DNA from: Weissella hellenica
GTDB lineage: Bacteria; Bacillota; Bacilli; Lactobacillales; Lactobacillaceae
Length of the DNA stretch: 64,000 bases
Direction of reading: 5' to 3'
NCBI RefSeq assembly: GCF_005405545.1
Contig: NZ_BJEG01000003.1
Location: 54,080-118,079, forward strand
Shown here piece after piece: positions 50,927 to 60,242 of the stretch; within the stretch, counting starts at the first letter, position 1; each line of letters starts with the position of its first letter. Below the pieces are notes generated by a model. The model was not told the DNA's origin and ran no database searches. It saw only the letters and a program-made list of their open reading frames with translations. A program made the position numbers and the translations under genes.

Positions 50927-53350
50927 TTAACGTATTTCAGCACCAAACTGCTCAGCTAACGCACTGGCAATATGGTCAACCTTTTGACTCGTTTCATCAT
51001 CAAGCATTGTTTGCTCTGCATTCACGAAAGTCAACCCAACAGCAATTGACTTCATGTCACTTGGCACATTTTCACCAGTATAGACATCAAAAATGACAAT
51101 ATCATGCAAGTGCTTACCACCAGCTTGTTTAATCGCCAATTCAATTTGAGCTGCTGGTATATCACGATTAACTAAAATTGCCAAATCACGTGAAACTGCT
51201 GGGTAACGTGAAATAGCCTCGTAACGACCAGTGACCTTAGTCAATTCAATAATCGCTGTTAAATTTAATTCAAAGGCAAAAGTTTCATTAATCCGATACT
51301 CTTTTGCTGTCAATGGGTGAATTTGACCAACAAACCCAATCAATACATTGCCCACATAGATATCAGCTGTGCGCCCTGGATGCATATCCTCACGCACTGT
51401 ATTAACAACAAAAGCCACATCATCAGCAAAGCCATAGTTCGTTAATAATTGTTCCACAATGCCCTTGATTGTATAGAAATCAGCTGCTTGTGCTTGTTCT
51501 GCCCAGGTACGTTCTGCTACATTCCCAGTAATAACACCTGCTAAATGTTCAATTTCTTGTGGCTGCTTTGTCAAATCACCATCTGAAACGAAAACGCGTC
51601 CCTGTTCATACAAAGCCACATCCGTTTGCTTACGAGCTTTATTATAAGCAACATCATCCAACAAGCTTGTCAGTAAGCTACTGCGTGTTTGCTGACGATC
51701 TTGTGACATTGGGTAATCCAATTGCACTGGCTGACCATCATGTAACGCAAAACGGTTGGCTTTTTCTGGTGTGGTCAAAACGTAAGAAATAGCTTGGTTA
51801 AGACCAAGACCTTCCAAAACGTGGCGACTAGCGCGTACCAAGCGTTGTTGTGCTGTTAACTTACCCGGTGTCGTATCACCAGTTGGTAGCGTCGTTGGTA
51901 AATTATCATACCCATACAAACGAGCGATTTCTTCAATCAAATCAGCTGCAATCGTGATATCCCAACGACGAGCAGGGACAGTCACTGAAAATACATCGTC
52001 ATTAACTTCATATTCAAAGAACAAACGATCAAAGATGGCGGCAATTTCATCACTGGTAATTGTTGTCCCCAGCACATGGTTAACATATGCCACACTAACG
52101 CTAACAACTGGTGCCTCATAAGCAAAGTCTTGTGCAACAACACGTCCACTAGTTACTTGTCCACCAGCTAGTTCAGCAACTAGAACAGCAGCATGATCCA
52201 AAGCAGTAAAGGTATCTGCAACATTCACACCACGTTCAAAACGCATTGATGCTTCAGAATGTAGATTTTGATCACGCGCCGTGTGACGAATTGACTTAGG
52301 ATCAAAAATAGCCCCTTCTAAAACAATGTCTGTCGTTTGTCCCGTTACTTCAGTAGATTCACCACCCATGACACCCGCAAACATCAAGGCTTCATCCCCT
52401 GATGCAATCACAATATCTTCAGCTGACGCTTCTCGTTCAACACCATCTAAAGTCTTAATCTGTTCTTTATCTGCTGCACGACGTACATGTACTTCTGCAG
52501 CTGGTAATGCATTTAAGTCAAAGGCATGCATTGGTTGACCATACATCAACAACATATAATTTGTAATATCAACAATATTTGAAATTGGGCGAATCCCCAT
52601 GGTCCACAAACGACGTTGCAACCATAATGGTGAATCCTTAACCGTAACATTTTTAACAACGCGAACAGCGTATTTTGAAGCTAGTTCTGCTGGTGCCGTT
52701 GAACTAATGACATCACTAGTCTTTTCATCAACTTCGTTTAGTTCGAACGTTGGTAATACAGGTTCTTCAGATAGAATGGCAGCGACTTCCCATGCCGTAC
52801 CATTCATTGAAAACAGATCTGCACGATTTGGTGTAATACCCGTTTCCAAAACATCATCATCAAGACCTAGAACCTTTAGAGCATCCTCGCCAGGCTTTAG
52901 GTCCGTTGCATCAACATCGTTAAATACCCAGATACCATCTTCAAAATCTTTAGGTGAAATTTTATCATCAAAGCCAATTTCTTGTAGTGCTGCTAACATC
53001 CCATTAGATGGTTCACCACGTAATTTACCTTTACGGATTTTCTTATTATCACCAATAACTGAACCATGCTTAGCTAAAACCACCGTTTGGCCTTCAGCAA
53101 CATTTGGTGCCCCTGTTACAACTTGGATTGGCTCATCTTCACCAGCATCAAGTTGGGTAATAACCATATGATCTGAATCAGGATGAGGGACAACAGACAA
53201 GACCTTAGCAATCACAATTTTTTTCATGTTGCCTTTTGGTTGGTATAACCCTTCCACTTCTACTGCCGTACGAGAAATTTTTTCTGATAATTGCGCTGCT
53301 GGCAATTCAATTGGTAAATAATCGCGTAACCAATTTACTGAAACTTTCAT
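50927..53350 (-). CDS. pheT: Phenylalanyl-tRNA synthetase beta subunit
   Basis: An 807-residue subunit: N-terminal EMAP-like tRNA-binding domain (about 40-150), B3/4 editing domain, B5 domain with ETGITPNRADLFSM upstream of it, catalytic-like core, and the C-terminal anticodon-binding FDX-ACB domain beginning near SRYPAVSRDLAILV. Full length. It starts 6 bp after pheS. Confidence 0.96.
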   Translation of the reverse strand: MKVSVNWLRDYLPIELPAAQLSEKISRTAVEVEGLYQPKGNMKKIVIAKVLSVVPHPDSDHMVITQLDAGEDEPIQVVTGAPNVAEGQTVVLAKHGSVIGDNKKIRKGKLRGEPSNGMLAALQEIGFDDKISPKDFEDGIWVFNDVDATDLKPGEDALKVLGLDDDVLETGITPNRADLFSMNGTAWEVAAILSEEPVLPTFELNEVDEKTSDVISSTAPAELASKYAVRVVKNVTVKDSPLWLQRRLWTMGIRPISNIVDITNYMLLMYGQPMHAFDLNALPAAEVHVRRAADKEQIKTLDGVEREASAEDIVIASGDEALMFAGVMGGESTEVTGQTTDIVLEGAIFDPKSIRHTARDQNLHSEASMRFERGVNVADTFTALDHAAVLVAELAGGQVTSGRVVAQDFAYEAPVVSVSVAYVNHVLGTTITSDEIAAIFDRLFFEYEVNDDVFSVTVPARRWDITIAADLIEEIARLYGYDNLPTTLPTGDTTPGKLTAQQRLVRASRHVLEGLGLNQAISYVLTTPEKANRFALHDGQPVQLDYPMSQDRQQTRSSLLTSLLDDVAYNKARKQTDVALYEQGRVFVSDGDLTKQPQEIEHLAGVITGNVAERTWAEQAQAADFYTIKGIVEQLLTNYGFADDVAFVVNTVREDMHPGRTADIYVGNVLIGFVGQIHPLTAKEYRINETFAFELNLTAIIELTKVTGRYEAISRYPAVSRDLAILVNRDIPAAQIELAIKQAGGKHLHDIVIFDVYTGENVPSDMKSIAVGLTFVNAEQTMLDDETSQKVDHIASALAEQFGAEIR

Positions 53351-53356
53351 TTTGTC

Positions 53357-54397
53357 TTATCCTTTCTGATCAAATTGTGTTAAGAAACGTACATCATTTA
53401 AGTAGAAGTTACGAATGTCCTCAACACCATATTTAAGCATTGCAAAACGATCAGGGCCCAAGCCAAAGGCAAAACCACCATAAACTTCAGGGTCAATACC
53501 TGACTTACGCAACACATTTGGATGTACCATACCCGCTCCTAACACTTCAATCCATTCAATGTCTTCAGAATTCATATCAGGTGTAACGGCATTCCATGAA
53601 ATATCAACCTCAACAGATGGTTCCGTAAATGGGAAGTATGAAGGCCGTAGTCGAATATCATGTGCTTCACCAAACAAGTTATGGGCAACGGCTAATAAAG
53701 TACCCTTTAAATCACCCATTGTAATATGCTTATCAATCACTAATCCTTCCATTTGGTGGAATTGGTGTGAATGCGTCGCATCATCAGTGTCACGACGGTA
53801 TACACGACCTGGTGACACCATCTTTAACGGTCCTTTACTAAAATCATGCGCTTCCATTGTCCGGGCTTGAACTGGTGATGTTTGCGTACGCATCAAAATA
53901 TCAGGCGTGATATAGAACGTATCTTGCATATCACGGGCAGGATGGTCCTTTGGCAAATTCATACGCTCAAAGTTATATTGGTCCTCTTCAACTTCAGGTC
54001 CTTCAATAACTTGGAATCCCATCCCCATGAATTGATCTTCAAGATTTTCAATTATTTGTTGCAACACATGTGGTTGTCCTTGCTTAACAGCACGACCTGG
54101 TAGTGTGACATCGATAGCCTCAGCTGCCAATTGTGCATCCAAAGCAATTGCTTCCAAATGAGTTTGGCGATTAGCAATTGCCGTCGTTAATACATCACGG
54201 ACCTCATTAGCTAATGCACCAACAACTGGGCGCTCTTCAGGCGTTAGATTTTTCATGCCACGCAACACTTCAGTTAGTGGCCCTTTTTTCCCTAACCAGT
54301 GCACACGAACTTGATTTAATATCTTAACATCTGCCGAATCATTAATTTGGCCTAATGCTTCATCACGTAGTGTCGTGAGCTCATCTTGTAAACTCAT
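53357..54397 (-). CDS. pheS: Phenylalanyl-tRNA synthetase alpha subunit
   Basis: A 346-residue class II synthetase: N-terminal coiled coil, motif 1 region [20 protein letters not shown], motif 2 [20 protein letters not shown], and motif 3 [28 protein letters not shown] with AAGGAG 7 nt upstream is the start; the longer frame runs back into the T-box terminator. Confidence 0.96.
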   Translation of the reverse strand: MSLQDELTTLRDEALGQINDSADVKILNQVRVHWLGKKGPLTEVLRGMKNLTPEERPVVGALANEVRDVLTTAIANRQTHLEAIALDAQLAAEAIDVTLPGRAVKQGQPHVLQQIIENLEDQFMGMGFQVIEGPEVEEDQYNFERMNLPKDHPARDMQDTFYITPDILMRTQTSPVQARTMEAHDFSKGPLKMVSPGRVYRRDTDDATHSHQFHQMEGLVIDKHITMGDLKGTLLAVAHNLFGEAHDIRLRPSYFPFTEPSVEVDISWNAVTPDMNSEDIEWIEVLGAGMVHPNVLRKSGIDPEVYGGFAFGLGPDRFAMLKYGVEDIRNFYLNDVRFLTQFDQKG

Positions 54398-54431
54398 ATT
54401 CATTCTCCTTATACTTATATAACTATTATAA

Positions 54432-54665
54432 ATAAAAAGTCCCTTCGATATTACTATCGAAGGGACGCTCATTAACGTGGTACCACCCAATTTTAGTAGT
54501 CAAAAGACTACCCTCGGTTATCTATTAACGGTGATAAACCGCATCAATGTTTAACTGATGAACTCCTGACTGAAATTCTATGATTCCAAAGGCAGGCTTT
54601 CACCATCTCCTGCTCGCTAATTCATTGAAAAACACATACTAGGTCATTCATTGCTTCTTGCTCTA
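54432..54665 (-). ncRNA. T-box leader controlling pheST
   Basis: On the minus strand the T-box sequence GGGTGGTACCACG is followed by the terminator GTCCCTTCGATA / TATCGAAGGGAC and TTTTTATTT. Upstream are a stem I with the GAGATGGTGAAAGCCTGC loop block and AATTTCAG, which gives UUC (Phe) as likely specifier. TGGT pairs with the ACCA end of uncharged tRNA-Phe. It should raise pheST expression when Phe-tRNA is short. The 5' bound is approximate. Confidence 0.88.
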
Positions 54666-54697
54666 TTGTACAAACTTTAACTTACATTTTCAAGTTT

Positions 54698-55051
54698 CTA
54701 TTTATTAATTGTTTGCCACTTATCTGACCATTCATGAATTGCGGCCATCATGTCACGCATTGACTCACCACGTGGTGTCAACGCATATTCAATCAGTGCT
54801 GAATCAGCATATGTGCGACGTTCAATAATTCCAGCGGCTTCTAACTCTTTTAGACGTTCAACCAAAACACGATCTGAGCATTTCGAAACAGATTCTGCTA
54901 AATCTTTAAAACGTCGTGGACCATTGACCAATAACGTTTCAATAATCATGCCGTTCCATTTGCGCCCTAAAATCTCAAAAGTTGCGACAAACTTATCACA
55001 CAATTTATTCTCAGACATATCACCAGCTATTTTTTCAGTTGCTTCTGTCAT
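54698..55051 (-). CDS. HxlR-family winged-helix regulator
   Basis: A 117-residue protein with CDKFVATFEILGRKWNGMII, RRFKDLAESV and LVERLKELEAAGIIERR, the usual HxlR helix-turn-helix and wing. Cys19 is at the family's redox-sensing position; Cys61 (SKCSDR) is a second one. ATG with GAAGGAG. It is divergent from the MFS gene, 145 bp apart, so it may control it, possibly in response to electrophiles or oxidants. Confidence 0.9.
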   Translation of the reverse strand: MTEATEKIAGDMSENKLCDKFVATFEILGRKWNGMIIETLLVNGPRRFKDLAESVSKCSDRVLVERLKELEAAGIIERRTYADSALIEYALTPRGESMRDMMAAIHEWSDKWQTINK

Positions 55052-55196
55052 ATGTTTTTCTCCTTCATCAACTAAATTTCTTTTATCGTATAACCATTTT
55101 ATGCTTTACTTACAAAAAATGCACGAAATAACTTTTAATACATTATTTCTATTATAACGTTATACGCAGTACAGCGAAAGTTAAAGTTGACATTAG

Positions 55197-56420
55197 GTGT
55201 ATAATTATCTAAGAAATTTTTTTAGGAAAGACAGGTATCAGCCTACGTTAACACAAAATTCCAGTCGTATTTTAAATGCGACTTTTATTCAATTATTTAT
55301 TATTCAAATTCTTAGTATGATGACTTTTTATAGTCTCTTTGTCATTATCGGGCCTTATGCTGTCAACACATATCATGTTAGTACAACGATGGCCGGTTTA
55401 ATTACAGGTATGACGATTATTGGGACGATGGTTGCTCGTTTTGGAGCTGGTATCATGACTGCTAAATTCAGCGCAAAAAGCTTAACCATTATCAGCATGA
55501 TTATCTTAGTGCCCACTTTATTAGCCTATCAATATCATGGTGGGATTGCTGTTTTGTTACTTATACGGTTTATTCAAGGGCTTGCTGTTGGATTAACTGG
55601 AACTGTCACAAATACGGCTGTTGTGAATGTCATCCCCACTACTCGTCGCGCTGAGGGAATTGCTTATTTCTCATTAGCAACAATCCTAGGTACCGCTTTT
55701 GGTCCGTTCTTTGCTTTACTAATTGAGCAACATGCTTCATACACGGTACTATTTTGGATAGAATTTTTCATTGGTATCATTGCTTTAATTGCCTCATTAC
55801 TAATTGATCCAAACAGGGTCGTTATTAAAGCAACGCCAACAACCAAAAAATTTAGCTGGCAAACTTTAATTGAACCTAAAGTATTAGGCATTTCTTTAAC
55901 TCTTGGTTTTGTAACTTTCGGTTATGCTGCGATTCAATCCGAACTTGATTTTTATGCAAGTGATTTGAACCTAACGACATTTGCCTCATATTTCTTTTTG
56001 GTTTACGCCTTTGCTGTTTTGATTTCACGACCAGTCGTTGGACGTTTAATGGATAGTAAAAACGAAAATTATGTTGTTTATCCAGCTTTGATCATTTTAG
56101 CAATCGGTTTAGTATTACTAGCTTTGATGTCAAATGGTTGGACGATGCTACTTGCTGCAATTTTTATTGGCTTTGGATTTGGTAACTTCCAATCAGCTGT
56201 TCAGTCAACGACCACCCAAATGGTCCCAGCTGATCGGCTAACCCAAACAACAGCTACTTATTTTATTTGTTATGAATTTTCATTAGGGTTCGGTCCCTCA
56301 ATCATTGGCTTTATTCAACCAATATTAGGCTATCAAAATCTATTTATCATGATGGCAATTATTGCCGTTATTGGTATTGTACTTTACTACCTTATTCATG
56401 GACGCAAAGTCTCTGCATAA
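55197..56420 (+). CDS. MFS transporter (drug-efflux-like)
   Basis: A 407-residue 12-span major facilitator. GLITGMTIIGTMVARFGAGI holds the loop 2-3 region, RFIQGLAVGLTGTVTNTAVV is the TM4-5 motif of drug exporters, and the end RKVSA is cytoplasmic. The start is uncertain: the frame opens with GTG at 55197, which has no ribosome site and lies in TGTATAAT promoter-like DNA. AGGAAAG at 55226 has no start codon in frame just after it. The true start may be non-standard, or the 5' end may be mutated in the T7 tract. Confidence 0.8.
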   Translation: MYNYLRNFFRKDRYQPTLTQNSSRILNATFIQLFIIQILSMMTFYSLFVIIGPYAVNTYHVSTTMAGLITGMTIIGTMVARFGAGIMTAKFSAKSLTIISMIILVPTLLAYQYHGGIAVLLLIRFIQGLAVGLTGTVTNTAVVNVIPTTRRAEGIAYFSLATILGTAFGPFFALLIEQHASYTVLFWIEFFIGIIALIASLLIDPNRVVIKATPTTKKFSWQTLIEPKVLGISLTLGFVTFGYAAIQSELDFYASDLNLTTFASYFFLVYAFAVLISRPVVGRLMDSKNENYVVYPALIILAIGLVLLALMSNGWTMLLAAIFIGFGFGNFQSAVQSTTTQMVPADRLTQTTATYFICYEFSLGFGPSIIGFIQPILGYQNLFIMMAIIAVIGIVLYYLIHGRKVSA

Positions 56421-56433
56421 TAATTTTATATAA

Positions 56434-56486
56434 TAAAATACCAGAACTTATTGATGTAAACCAATAAATTCTGGTATTTATTTTTA
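56434..56486. terminator. Bidirectional terminator
   Basis: AAATACCAGAA and TTATTG arms pair with CAATAA and TTCTGGTATTT between the convergent MFS and GRP genes; T-rich on both sides. Confidence 0.8.
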
Positions 56487-56493
56487 TCTTAAA

Positions 56494-57447
56494 TTAAAGT
56501 TCTGCTAACTTAGAAATCAAAATAGCACCAATAACAACCATAATGGCACCAACAACAATGAATCCCATTTGATGCTTGGTCTTCTTCTCTTTCAAGATGA
56601 AGATGGCCCCAAACGTTCCAACAATAATACCTGTTTGTGACAATGTCGTTGCTGTTGCTTGACCAACATCAGGATTACCAGTTGAGATGAACATGAACAC
56701 ATTTCCAAGTGCCCAAACCAAACCAGTAATAACTTGACGCCAAGTACCTGATTTGAACATATCACCTGTCTCCTTAAAGAAGAAGATAACAATTAGGATA
56801 GCCCCTAAGATTTGTCCAAGTGACTGTGGTGCCACAATAGCAGTCATGTAATCCAAACCATTGTTTTGGTTATGAACGGCATCTGAGATGTAACCCCATT
56901 TGTTCAACAAGTTAGGAATAACAAAGTAGGCCATGAATCCAAGCGTTGAAATAATTACGGCAGTAATCCCACCCTTGAAATCACGCTCCGGATTCAAATC
57001 TTTTGGTGCGTTTTTATCGCTAACCGTTGTAAATAAAGCACCAACAGTTACCAATGCAATTGACAAAATTCCAAAGAACCACATCCGACCAGTGTGCCAT
57101 TCACCAAGAACGGCTGCTGCCATCAAGGCATTACCAACAATTTGACCAGAAGTTGAAAGTGGATTACCAATTGATACCCCTAACTTCTTAAAACCAATTA
57201 ATTGACCGACTTGACCAATAGCCCAAACCAATCCTGATATGAATCCAACAACCCAAATCCTTGAGTTAAAAGCATAGTCTGCACCAGCATTGGGAATAAC
57301 AAATGCAAATAAAGTACCGAATCCTAAAATAAGGGCACCAATGGTCATTCCCATAATACCTTGAGCTGCAGTTCCACCAGCTTTGGTGGTTACAATACCA
57401 ACTGACCCCCAGGCTAGAGCAGGAACTAAAGCGATTAAAATCGACAT
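56494..57447 (-). CDS. GRP-family sugar uptake permease (GlcU/RbsU-like)
   Basis: A 317-residue, ten-span protein of the glucose/ribose porter family. MSILIALVPALAWGSVGIVT starts TM1; SIGNPLSTSGQIVGNALMAA and DVGQATATTLSQTGIIVGTF are the paired repeat signatures. It imports glucose or ribose by proton symport; the sugar cannot be told. The ATG with GGAGGAAAG is used. A cre box upstream points to CcpA control. Confidence 0.9.
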   Translation of the reverse strand: MSILIALVPALAWGSVGIVTTKAGGTAAQGIMGMTIGALILGFGTLFAFVIPNAGADYAFNSRIWVVGFISGLVWAIGQVGQLIGFKKLGVSIGNPLSTSGQIVGNALMAAAVLGEWHTGRMWFFGILSIALVTVGALFTTVSDKNAPKDLNPERDFKGGITAVIISTLGFMAYFVIPNLLNKWGYISDAVHNQNNGLDYMTAIVAPQSLGQILGAILIVIFFFKETGDMFKSGTWRQVITGLVWALGNVFMFISTGNPDVGQATATTLSQTGIIVGTFGAIFILKEKKTKHQMGFIVVGAIMVVIGAILISKLAEL

Positions 57448-57505
57448 TTTTCTTTCCTCCACAATCAAAAAAATATATAAATCAACATGATTGAGAATAC
57501 ACTAT

Positions 57506-57519
57506 TGTAACCGATTACA
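57506..57519. promoter_or_regulatory. cre site upstream of the GRP permease gene
   Basis: TGTAACCGATTACA fits the CcpA consensus TGWAANCGNTNWCA fully. It lies 58 bp before the start codon, in the likely promoter region. Confidence 0.8.
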
Positions 57520-57659
57520 CAAGCATAAATATTAGCTTTCAACGTAATATATCACCATAAAAGCACTGTAAATCAAGCCTTACCAGTAGCGTAAGTATTT
57601 AAGATCTATTTTTTATCACCGTTATTTAATCTAATTGTTAATTTTATATTTTATAATCA

Positions 57660-57701
57660 AAAAAACGAATTGCATCTCAAAATAAGTGCAATTCGTTTTT
57701 C
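57660..57701. terminator. Bidirectional terminator
   Basis: AACGAATTGCA / TGCAATTCGTT stem with T-tracts on both sides, just after the HD-domain gene. Confidence 0.85.
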
Positions 57702-57709
57702 AATTTTTG

Positions 57710-58192
57710 TTAGTTTGTATGAAATAGTCGCTTCATACGTGCTGAAGCTGGTGAGAAAAATTCAGCTATTGCTAAGTAATCATCAACCAAATCGACTAAT
57801 AAACTCTCACGATAATGTGGTAATTCACTAGTAGCGCCCCACATATGTTTCAAAATGATATCCTTCTCCATTGGTGATAGATGCGTAATTTTTTCTGCAT
57901 TACGCAATGCTACTCGTGGATGGATAAATGCATGTGACCCCAGCTCAAACTTGGTTTCACGCCAATCATAGAAAAACAAATCATGTAAGACACCTGCACG
58001 AGCAACCGCTGTCGCATTAAGTCCAAAGCGCAATGCTAGTTTATAACTAACATAAGACACCGTAATACAATGAGTTAATCGATCCGAATGGTGATGCTGC
58101 GTATAGTTAGCCATTTCTTGTACTTGTGGATGTGATAACAAATCTTTTACGATATCTTTATATACTTTATCTTTTTCCCAGTCTAATACCAT
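57710..58192 (-). CDS. HD-domain phosphohydrolase
   Basis: A 160-residue protein: HHHSDRLTHCITVSYVSYKL (first His ligand), GVLHDLFFYDW (HD pair), and ILKHMWG plus VDLVDDYLAI for the last His and Asp. It is a compact HD hydrolase of unknown substrate. GAGGGGG precedes the ATG. It stands 41 bp after the SpoU methyltransferase gene and is probably on its message. Confidence 0.88.
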   Translation of the reverse strand: MVLDWEKDKVYKDIVKDLLSHPQVQEMANYTQHHHSDRLTHCITVSYVSYKLALRFGLNATAVARAGVLHDLFFYDWRETKFELGSHAFIHPRVALRNAEKITHLSPMEKDIILKHMWGATSELPHYRESLLVDLVDDYLAIAEFFSPASARMKRLFHTN

Positions 58193-58233
58193 AGCGTTCC
58201 CCCTCGCATAAGTATAGATTACCTAATCAAACT

Positions 58234-59004
58234 TTAACGAGCCTTTAATGAGAACATTACTACTCCGGCAGCAACGGCAACATTCAAAGATTCTGCTTGA
58301 CCAGTAATTGGAATATACAAGTTTTGCGTGGTCATACCAGCTAGTGCTGACTGCATCCCCTGTCCTTCATTCCCCATAATCAACGCAAATTGCGTTTCCG
58401 CAGGTATCGTAAAGACATCTGCAGCTTGTGGGTCTAACTGTGTACCATAAACGTTCATACCGTTTTGGGTAAATGACGCCGTCCACTTTGCCAAATCTCC
58501 TGTAGTTGTGACCAAGTGGAATTGTGACCCTTGCATAGCTCGTAGCGCTTTAGGCGAATAAGGATCAACAGAGCCTTGGCCAAAAACAACACCAGAGAAT
58601 CCTGCTGCATCAGCTGTTCGAACCATTGTTCCAACGTTACCGGGGTCTTGAATACCATCTAAGAATAACCAAGCACCATCATGAATAAACTGTGGTTCAC
58701 GCGTTGCTTTCGGCAATGAGACTTCCGCAAAAATACCTTGCGGCGTAACCAAGTCAGATAGCTTCTTAGCAATTTCATCGGTAATTTCAAATACAGGTAC
58801 TCCTAATGGCAATTCCTCCTGATGTTCTGCCAATTGTTCAGTCGTACCCATAAGTGCATGTAACTTACCCTCATGGTTAATTGCTTCTTGTACTAAATGC
58901 CAACCATCAAGCAAGTATGTTTGACTAGCTTGACGGCCTTTTTTCGTTTGTAGCTTTTGCCATGTTTTAACACGGTCATTTTTTACTGATTTTATAATTT
59001 CCAT
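58234..59004 (-). CDS. TrmH/SpoU-family RNA 2'-O-methyltransferase
   Basis: A 256-residue SPOUT enzyme: N-terminal substrate domain, then motif 1 FLDGIQDPGNVGTMVRTADA, motif 2 ALIMGNEGQGM and motif 3 IPITGQAESLNVAVAAGV. It methylates ribose in rRNA or tRNA with AdoMet; the exact position is not readable. Diverges from femX. Confidence 0.92.
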   Translation of the reverse strand: MEIIKSVKNDRVKTWQKLQTKKGRQASQTYLLDGWHLVQEAINHEGKLHALMGTTEQLAEHQEELPLGVPVFEITDEIAKKLSDLVTPQGIFAEVSLPKATREPQFIHDGAWLFLDGIQDPGNVGTMVRTADAAGFSGVVFGQGSVDPYSPKALRAMQGSQFHLVTTTGDLAKWTASFTQNGMNVYGTQLDPQAADVFTIPAETQFALIMGNEGQGMQSALAGMTTQNLYIPITGQAESLNVAVAAGVVMFSLKAR

Positions 59005-59098
59005 AACTCTATTATACGCTAAAACGAAGGTGATTGCTTATGATATAATCTATTATGGGATTTAAATCACATTTTGTTGCTAAAGAAAGAAGGATAAC

Positions 59099-60118
59099 AT
59101 GCCAGTTTTAGATTTAAATGACACGGCTGCTGTCAAAAAATATGAATCATTTGTACAAAGTTCACCATATGGACAGGTTAATCAAGACCTTGGTTGGGCA
59201 CAAGTTAAAAATAATTGGGAACCTCGTTATGCTTACGTGACTGATGAAACCGGTCAGATTATTGCTGCCATTTCGATGTTATTAACGCAAACAAAATTAG
59301 GTAAAAAATTTGCCTATGCAGCCAAAGGGCCAGTTATGGATATTGCTAACTTAGACTTATTAGATCAGTTAATGGTTGAAGCTAAAAAAGCGCTTGATGG
59401 TGACGATGCTTACGTCCTACGCATGGACCCAGAAGTCGCCTATTCAGAAGAATTAGATGATGCACTGCAAGCACGTGGTTTTCAAACACGTAATCGCAAT
59501 GTTGCTGATGAAGGAATGCATGCGACAATTCAACCCCGTTTAAATATGGTGTTAGATTTAACGACGAATCCTGACGCAAAAGAAACCTTTGACTTATATC
59601 CTTCAAAAACAAAATCTAAACTAAAGCGCCCAATGCGTGATGGTGTAACCGTTCGTTATGGTAGTGATGCTGCTTCACTAGATGCTTTTTATGAGACCTA
59701 TGTAAACATGGCTAATCGTCACGGCATTACATATCGACCAAAAGATTATTTCGAACGTATGTTAACTACCTTTGGTGGTGAAAATGGTATAATGCGTGTC
59801 TACATGGCCGAGCGTGAAGGTGAACTTCTGTCAACTGGTATTGGTTTTAAATACGGTCGTAAGATTTGGTATATGTATGCCGGATCAAATGATGGTCCTA
59901 CTTATTACGCACCCTATGCCGTGCAAACAGCCATGATTCAATGGGCATTGGACGCCGGTGTTGACTTGTATGACATGGGTGGGATTGCCTCACAGTCAAC
60001 TGACGATGGACTTTATGTTTTTAAGCACACTTTTATTAAAGCGGATCCACGTGAATACATTGGCGAAATTGATTTAGTATTGGATGAAAACGCCTATACA
60101 ACATTAGTTCATAAGTAA
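59099..60118 (+). CDS. femX: FemX-type aminoacyltransferase (peptidoglycan branching)
   Basis: A 339-residue FemABX protein with two GNAT-like domains. Blocks seen are QVNQDLGWAQVKNNWEPRYA (with Lys37), NVADEGMHATIQPRLNMVLD, YPSKTKSKLKRPMRDGV, KYGRKIWYMYAGSNDGPTYY and YVFKHTFIKADPREYIGEID. It adds the first amino acid of the side bridge to Lys of UDP-MurNAc-pentapeptide using a charged tRNA (Ala in W. viridescens). The likeness to that protein, as I remember it, is strong over the whole length and is the best genus marker in the window. ATG with AGAAGGATAAC. Confidence 0.93.
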   Translation: MPVLDLNDTAAVKKYESFVQSSPYGQVNQDLGWAQVKNNWEPRYAYVTDETGQIIAAISMLLTQTKLGKKFAYAAKGPVMDIANLDLLDQLMVEAKKALDGDDAYVLRMDPEVAYSEELDDALQARGFQTRNRNVADEGMHATIQPRLNMVLDLTTNPDAKETFDLYPSKTKSKLKRPMRDGVTVRYGSDAASLDAFYETYVNMANRHGITYRPKDYFERMLTTFGGENGIMRVYMAEREGELLSTGIGFKYGRKIWYMYAGSNDGPTYYAPYAVQTAMIQWALDAGVDLYDMGGIASQSTDDGLYVFKHTFIKADPREYIGEIDLVLDENAYTTLVHK

Positions 60119-60146
60119 ATCATCGGATAAAATAAATTCTTTAAAC

Positions 60147-60192
60147 TAAAAAATAGCACATCACCAAATTTTGTGGTGATGTGCTATTTTTA
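60147..60192. terminator. Bidirectional terminator
   Basis: AAAATAGCACATCACCA and its complement around AATTT, T-tracts on both sides, between convergent femX and prfB. Confidence 0.88.
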
Positions 60193-60242
60193 ACGTGTTT
60201 TTTTAAAATATAATACTTAATATCAGTACTATACTGACTCTT

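Noticed and set aside
52599..53171. Plus-strand 190-codon frame inside pheT
   Set aside because: Antisense shadow of pheT; Ser/Thr-rich, low-information translation and no ribosome site.
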